Assembly (NCBI GenBank): GCA_010909165.1 | Contig: MU008162.1 | Coordinates: 1 to 64,000 of the forward strand | DNA from: Anthoceros angustus | Lineage: Eukaryota > Streptophyta > Anthocerotopsida > Anthocerotales > Anthocerotaceae | Direction: 5' to 3' | DNA length: 64,000 bases | Shown here: positions 58,535 through 64,000 of the stretch, in pieces | Layout of the letters: each line of letters begins with the position of its first letter | How positions within the stretch are numbered: position 1 is the first letter of the stretch | The notes under the pieces: generated by a model | Told to the model about the DNA's origin: nothing | Database searches by the model: none | The model's input: the letters and a program-made list of their open reading frames with translations, nothing else | Program-made: the position numbers and the translations under genes

Positions 58535-59382
58535 ATGACTACCCAAGCCGGATCCTATGGTGGGGCTTTACGGAAAAAGACATATTTGATGGCAAATCAC
58601 CTGTATGAGAGTTGGAGGCTAGAATGAAGGGTTTTCTAGATGCTACACATGTCCGGGAATTTGTAGATGGTTCTATCCCTCCACCGCCCAAGAGCTTTCT
58701 GGATGACATCGCCAAGTTTTACAAAGGCAATAAGATTGCATTTGCCATCCTACTCTTTGGTATGGATGAAGCCACGATCGAGGTTGAGTTCCTTCATACA
58801 AATGTATGGACATAGTTGAAAGAAACTTATCAAGTTCATAACATCCTCACACTAGTTGCTACCGGAAACGAATACTAGGTGAGAATGAAGGAGGGACAAC
58901 ATTGCAGCTCACATAAGCAAGTTTTGCTATCAAGGCAAGGTTAGCCATGGTGGCAAGCAAGCTCAAGACATTGATGTTGTTGCTTAGCTCCTGTAGTCTT
59001 CCACCTTTCTATCGTGTTCGTTTCCAATTAGAACTCTTCCTTGCGAGCATCTTTCGCAATTCGTCGAGAAAAACACCAACTCGACCCTTAATGAGCTCAT
59101 TGGAACCCTACTTCAAGAGGAGCATAGTACTCATTCTAGTGGCATCGGAAGGGTGTGCGAGAAGGTTCTCGTTGCATCAAAGGGAAAAGCGTTTGGATAG
59201 GGAAGAGAGAAGGGAAGAAGAAGAAAAATCAAGAAGAAGACCAAGAAGAAGAAGAAGAAGAAGAAAAATCAAAAGCCACAAAAGAGTTATGAAAGGGTGT
59301 TTGAAGCAAACTCGACCTTCCCAAGTCGAAATAATGTGGAGTGCGCAAAAGCAAAGCGCCGACCGCAATTGTCAATGTCTAG
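58535..59382 (+). pseudogene. Copia-type gag, unit 12
   Basis: All motifs are in order with GACCAAGAA. The open frame 58947-59402 runs from VASKLKTLMLLL through the basic tract to NCQCLANEASA. Confidence 0.77.
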
Positions 59383-59972
59383 CAAATGAAGCTTCCGCGT
59401 GATAGTCAAGCTTAATATTACCGTGACCATAAATTATAGATAGAACAAAGGGTCTGCATTAGAACTCACAAGATAGGAAGGTACAAAAAGGGACCACGCT
59501 TACGCCACGCCTGAAACCTTAAAGATCTCATATTATTTCATATATAAAACTACCAATTTATTTTACTATCCATTGATTTTATTTTTCCAAAATGAACCCA
59601 CATGATCCAGATTTTTCCTTTTTAGTGAGACTTGGGTGACCATAAATATAGAGAATGCATACTATATATATGTGTGAGAATATAAATAAAGGACATACTA
59701 TATATGTGTGCTATACTAGGCTATATTTATGAATGCAAGTCGATATACATTGACGTTTAAGCTTGCAAGCACGTTCTAGTTCTTGATGTCTTAAGACCAT
59801 GTGCCAAAGCCATAGCTTGTATTAAGCAAACTGCCACGACAAAGGCATAGATCGTCAAGCTCCCTCTCTTGTAGTATCCAAGAGAAGCAAAGAGCAAGAC
59901 CTTGAGGAGGTGCGCATGCTTACCTTCTTTTCATAATCTTATTTAGTGTTTACGGTCTACCTTTGATTCAAG

Positions 59973-61223
59973 ATGGAAGGCAACCATAGGGAAGATGTAT
60001 TGGTGAGTGAAATTGATAACCAATCCGACGCAGGTGGAGTGGAGTGAGACTTATGAAGAAGCCACATATGAACAACCATGGAGTGCATCTTATGAAGAAA
60101 CCACGGATGACCAACCATGGAGTGATGAACAACCATGGAGTGCAACCTATAAAGAAACCACGGATGACCAACCATGGAGTGATGAACAACCATGGGATGC
60201 AACTAATGAAGAAGCTACCCATGGAGAACCATGGCACGAAACTCGTGAAGAAGCCACCAATGGACAACCGTGGAGTGATGCGCAAGCCTCAAGACAATGA
60301 CGCATGGGAAGAAGCTTATGTGCAAGATGATGAAGACAACCGCACATGTAACTTATGAAGGTCGATGGCCATCGCATTCCACGTATACGTCTATGCAATC
60401 TTATTACGAAATTTGCATGATGCAAAGGTTGAGGCATTAAGGATGGACAAGTGGCTCCTAGCCTACATCCATGGCGACAAACGGAGTTCCCATATTTTGG
60501 AGAGTGGGAAAAATCCGAATGAAATTTTGAAGGATCTCGAAACGATCTTTCCTTCTTTGGGAAGTCTCGGTGGTACCATAGAGATTTTAAAAGTGAAAAC
60601 CTTTTATAACATAGCTGAAAACACTTGCTGCATACTTGTGATTGACCCACTTCGGGAAAAATTGAAACAATTTGATGCAAGTGACATCGGTTCGGACGCG
60701 TGGCAGCAATGGGCGCCATTCACTTACAAACAACCTTTCACAATGATGTTATGGATGAAGCACTACCTTTGGGAGCACTATTTGAAGAACACGATGAAGT
60801 GGAACCACAGGATCCTCCAGGAGTTATCGTCCGCGTCACTACAATACTAGTTATCCTTGGTTTGAAGTAACGCATCTTCCGAGCGGAGGAAGACAATGCG
60901 AGGACAACTTGTCAAGTTGCATTTCGTTTGCTGGATGGCCAAAGAGTTCAACGCTTTTGTTGTCCGATCCTTCATCACATTTATGGTTGTTTTGTTTGAA
61001 GCAAGTGCAAATGAAGTGGTTGTTTCACAAATCCAATGAGGAGTTTTATTTTAGTACTCCAAGTAGAGATGGTGTTGCAAGCATCTATGCCTTAGATGCA
61101 CTCTCCTCAAAAACCATAGGAAGGTGTAGCAAATTGTGTGCTCACCATGAAATACAAAAGGAACACCATCAATCAATTGCACTTATTTTGTGATATCTTT
61201 GTTAGAAGTAGGGAATTAGTTTA
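59973..61223 (+). pseudogene. UAS-UBX protein gene, unit 12
   Basis: The PW region is intact over 97 codons. A frame of 161 codons (60365-60850) reads UAS from VYAILLRNLHDAKVEALRMD through to QFDASDIGSDAWQQWAPFTY, joining UAS to its linker. UBX continues at about 60905-61180. Confidence 0.77.
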
Positions 61224-61232
61224 ACCTACCAG

Positions 61233-61390
61233 TGATTACTTTTTAATATTTAGGTTAATCGTGAGCGGTCATTACAACACCGTTACATGTATTTAAGATA
61301 ATTTTGTCATCGATTTTAATTAATTTCATCTTGCTTTGTTGTGCAATTTTGCTTAGAGCTTCCGCTCATAAATTAATATGGTATGAGAGC
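61233..61390 (+). repeat. LTR-like block with PBS, unit 12
   Basis: The PBS is at 61379-61390. Confidence 0.6.
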
Positions 61391-61693
61391 ACTAGGTGCT
61401 CAATGCATGGATGTTGTGGTAGCTTCATGATATTCTACTTGCATTTCAAACCTATAGCATCCTTGGACCACATGGCGCTAGGGCGCATTCCTCCGCTGAT
61501 AATTCAAATGTGACTAGCTACCATTTATCGATGGCGGAGGCAGTGCAGCGTTGATGTGAAATTTTGGTCCACCAGGTTGTTGACCATCTTAGAACACAGT
61601 GAGCTTGATCAACTCCTACAAAGCGGATGTTCAAGCAACAACTTGAACTAAGGAGCCGTAGGAGATCGTACCAATGCAAATCACAATCCTGAA

Positions 61694-62017
61694 TTGCTCT
61701 TGTTCTTCTCCCGTGAACGTCCTTGCAATCATGGTATAGCAGCCCATGATCGCAAGCTTGAGAGAATCAAAGATTGGAATCTGCCTAGCAATCTCGTCTT
61801 TGGACAAGCTGCTCAATCGGTAATCGAGGATTTGATGATGAGGGTCTCCAATCGGTGTAAAGAATTACCTAGAGCATCGTTAAGACTCCAAGAAATTCAA
61901 GCTACGATTGATGAATTGACGATTTCCTTTGAGCACTTCACTGAAGCCTTGGACAACTTGCAGCAAAATCAGCAAGGGACCCAATCTCAACAATGTCGAC
62001 CTCATGCCCTCTCATAA
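61694..62017 (+). pseudogene. D coiled-coil segment, best open copy (unit 12)
   Basis: 107 codons are open here. They contain GIAAHDRKLERIKDWN, then LQEIQATIDELTISFEHF and TEALDNLQQNQQGTQSQQ, ending HALS and a stop. Heptad spacing suggests a coiled coil. No family is recognised. Confidence 0.5.
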
Positions 62018-62698
62018 TCGGGCATGCATGGGTGTAGCTTTGTAGAATCTTGCAGATTTGTGGCGCTTCCAACCGGATTACAACAATTTTGTTGGACATT
62101 TGGCTGCAATTGCAGCATATTGTCGGGTGAAGAGGTGCCATGGGATCTTGTGGCGGTTGGTGAAAGATGCCACGACGGTGCCCTAATTGTTATTTTCTAA
62201 GCGGCACCTATTCACAACCCTTGAGTTCTCCTTTCTTTAGAAACCCTAAAAATAACAATGAAACGTTATTAGTTAATGTGGAAGGATGTTAGTTAGTGCC
62301 CTTCACATCACTATAGCTTTTGCAACTTCACCTCTAGGCACATGGGATCTTGTGGCGGTTGGTGAAAGATGCCACGACGGTGCCCTAATTGTTATTTTCT
62401 AGCTGGCACCTATTCACAACCCTTGAGTTATCCTTTCTTCATAACACTAAAAATAACAATGAAACGTTATTAGTTAATGTGGAAGGATGTTAGTTAGTGC
62501 CCCTTCACATCACTATAGCTTTTGCAACTTCACCTGTGGGCACATGGCTGTTTCTAGTTTGGTCACATGCATCGCTATTAGTGGCTTCAGTCTTCCAGTG
62601 ATATAGATGGGGATGAGGATACGAAGGCAGAATTTCTAAAATCCCTCTCAACTAACTTTCCAGCCTACATTCCCCCAGTTCCCGTGGTTATTTCTAAC

Positions 62699-62863
62699 AT
62701 GACTACCCAAGCTGCCGGATCCTATGGTGGGGCCTTTACGGAAAAAGACATATTTGATGGCAAATCAGCGGTATGAGAGTTGGAGGGCTAGAATGAAGGG
62801 TTTTCTAGATGCTACACATGTGGAATTTGTAGATGGTTCTATCCTCCACCGCCCAAGAGCTTT
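62699..62863 (+). pseudogene. Copia-type gag, first 55 codons (unit 13)
   Basis: MTTQAAGSYGGAFTEKDIFD and YESWRARMKGFLDATHVEFV are kept; the rest is deleted at 'tttctggatg'. Confidence 0.74.
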
Positions 62864-63158
62864 CTGGATGGCCAAAGAGTTCAACGTCGTTTTTGTCCGA
62901 TCCTTCATCACATTTATGGTTGTTTTGTTTGAAGCAAGTGCAAATGAAGTGGTTGTTTCACAAATCCAATGAGGAGTTTTATTTTAGTACTCCAAGTAGA
63001 GATGGTGTTGCAAGCATCTATGCCTTAGATGCACTCTCCTCAAAAACCATAGAGAAGCCGGTAGCAAATTGTGTGCTCACCATGAAATACAAAAGGAACA
63101 CCATCAATCAATTGCACTTATTTTGTGATATCTTTGTTAGAAGTAGGGAATTAGTTTA
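62864..63158 (+). pseudogene. UBX domain part of the captured gene (unit 13)
   Basis: It enters at 'ctggatggccaaagagttc' (LLDGQRVQ). The frame 62833-63159 is open across the fusion. It continues past the UBX end to NQLHLFCDIFVRSRELV and a stop. Confidence 0.74.
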
Positions 63159-63167
63159 ACCTACCAG

Positions 63168-63325
63168 TGATTACTTTTTAATATTTAGGTTAATCGTGAA
63201 CGGTCATTACAACTGCGTTACATGTATTTAAGATAATTTTGTCATCGATTTTAATTAATTTCATCTTGCTTTGTTGTGCAATTTTGCTTAGAGCTTCCGC
63301 TCATAAATTAATATGGTATGAGAGC
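63168..63325 (+). repeat. LTR-like block with PBS, unit 13
   Basis: The PBS is at 63314-63325. Confidence 0.6.
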
Positions 63326-64000
63326 ACTAGGTGCTCAATGCATGGATGTTGTGGTAGCTTCATGATATTCTACTTGCATTTCAAACCTATAGCATCCTTG
63401 GACCACATGGCGCTAGGGCATTCCTCCGCTGATAATTCAAATGTGACTAGCTACCATTTCTGCGATGAGCGGAGGACGGTGCAGCGTTGATGTGAAATTT
63501 TGGTCCACCAGTGTTGTTGACCATCTTAGAACACAGTGAGCTTGATCAACTCCTACAAAGCGGATGTTCAAGCAACAACTTGAACTAAGGAGCCGTAGGA
63601 GATCGTACCAATGCAAATCACAATCCACGAATTGCTCTTGTTCTTCTCCCGTGAACGTCCTTGCAATCATGGTATAGCAGCCCATGATCGCAAGCTTGAG
63701 AATCAAAGATTGGAATCATCTAGCAATCTCGTCTTTGGACAAGCTGCTCAGCCAGTCGAGGATTTGATGATGAGGGTCTCCAATCGGTAGTAGAAAGAAT
63801 TACCTAGAGCGTCGTGGAAGACTCCAAGAAATTCAAGCTACGATTGATGAATTGACGATTTCCTTTGAGCACTTCACAAGCCTTGGACAACTTGCAGCAA
63901 AATCAGCAAGGGACCCAATCTCAACAATGTCTTGACCTCATGCCCTCTCATAATCAGGCATGCATGGGTGTAGCTTTGTAGAATCTTGATTTGTGGCGCT

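Larger units (their letters stand above)
58455..62607 (+). repeat. Array unit 12 (4.15 kb, E duplicated)
   Basis: G 58535-59382, B to 59972, U 59973-61223, L and PBS 61233-61390, D to about 62018, two E copies (type b then a) to 62607. Confidence 0.92.
19281..64000 (+). repeat. Tandem array of a gag plus UAS-UBX retroelement unit (canonical 3.96 kb)
   Basis: The landmark 'tggggatgagg' or its downstream sequence recurs across the region, always in the same orientation. Full units measure about 3.96-3.99 kb once local duplications are subtracted. Unit order is G (gag), B (AT-rich linker), U (UAS-UBX), L (LTR-like plus PBS), D (coiled coil) and E (short repeat). Thirteen complete or partial units are seen, and the array runs off the right edge. 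There is one L per unit, so neighbours share it. No protease, integrase or RT is found in any unit. Confidence 0.93.
62608..64000 (+). repeat. Array unit 13 (internally deleted, cut by window end)
   Basis: The start of G (62699-62863) is fused at 62864-62870 to the UBX half of U (to 63158). L and PBS 63168-63325, D and the beginning of E follow to the window edge. Confidence 0.9.

Overview
The window is plant nuclear DNA made almost entirely of mobile and repeated sequence. The evidence is a Ty1/copia polyprotein in the usual gag-PR-INT-RT-RNaseH order, tRNA-iMet-type primer sites, a single-exon RING-H2 gene and a plant-like UAS-UBX protein. A DNA element inside the copia carries a DDE-like gene of a type I associate, from memory only, with ferns, lycophytes and bryophytes. 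A seed-free land plant is therefore a guess, not a finding. I see no rRNA, tRNA gene, CRISPR array or bacterial operon.

Layout. Positions 1-913 are the 3' part of a UAS-UBX gene copy from the same repeat that fills the right of the window. An inverted piece of that repeat follows (914-1030). Positions 1031-2045 and about 14650-15600 hold minus-strand coiled-coil gag-like remains. They are split by a Ty1/copia element at 2051-14644, flanked by a 5-bp target duplication (GATAG). That copia was itself interrupted by a roughly 7.7-kb terminal-inverted-repeat element (4740-12467). The inner element carries a minus-strand DUF7869-like DDE transposase gene and a plus-strand ParB-like gene, in divergent orientation. 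Without it the copia is about 4.9 kb, a normal length. Positions 15670-16286 hold a RING-H2 E3 ligase gene on the minus strand, the only ordinary host-type gene. Positions 17271-19281 hold minisatellites and a (TA)n tract.

From 19281 to the end runs a head-to-tail array with a canonical unit of about 3.96 kb. Each complete unit reads, left to right: copia-type gag (G), AT-rich linker (B), a processed-looking UAS-UBX gene with an acidic PW-repeat N-terminus (U), an LTR-like block (L) with a primer binding site, a coiled-coil segment (D) and a short repeat (E), then the next gag. Read from L, this is LTR, PBS, gag, captured host gene, next LTR. That is the arrangement expected of a pol-less retrotransposon that took up a host UBX gene and was amplified as an LTR-sharing tandem array. 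Several units are shortened or internally duplicated, and their junctions share 6-9 bp.

Limits. Coding frames break in nearly every copy, at short spots rich in CG or CNG, while intervening sequence is almost invariant. This looks at least partly like systematic base-calling error at methylated sites. 'Pseudogene' here therefore means broken as given, not proven dead.
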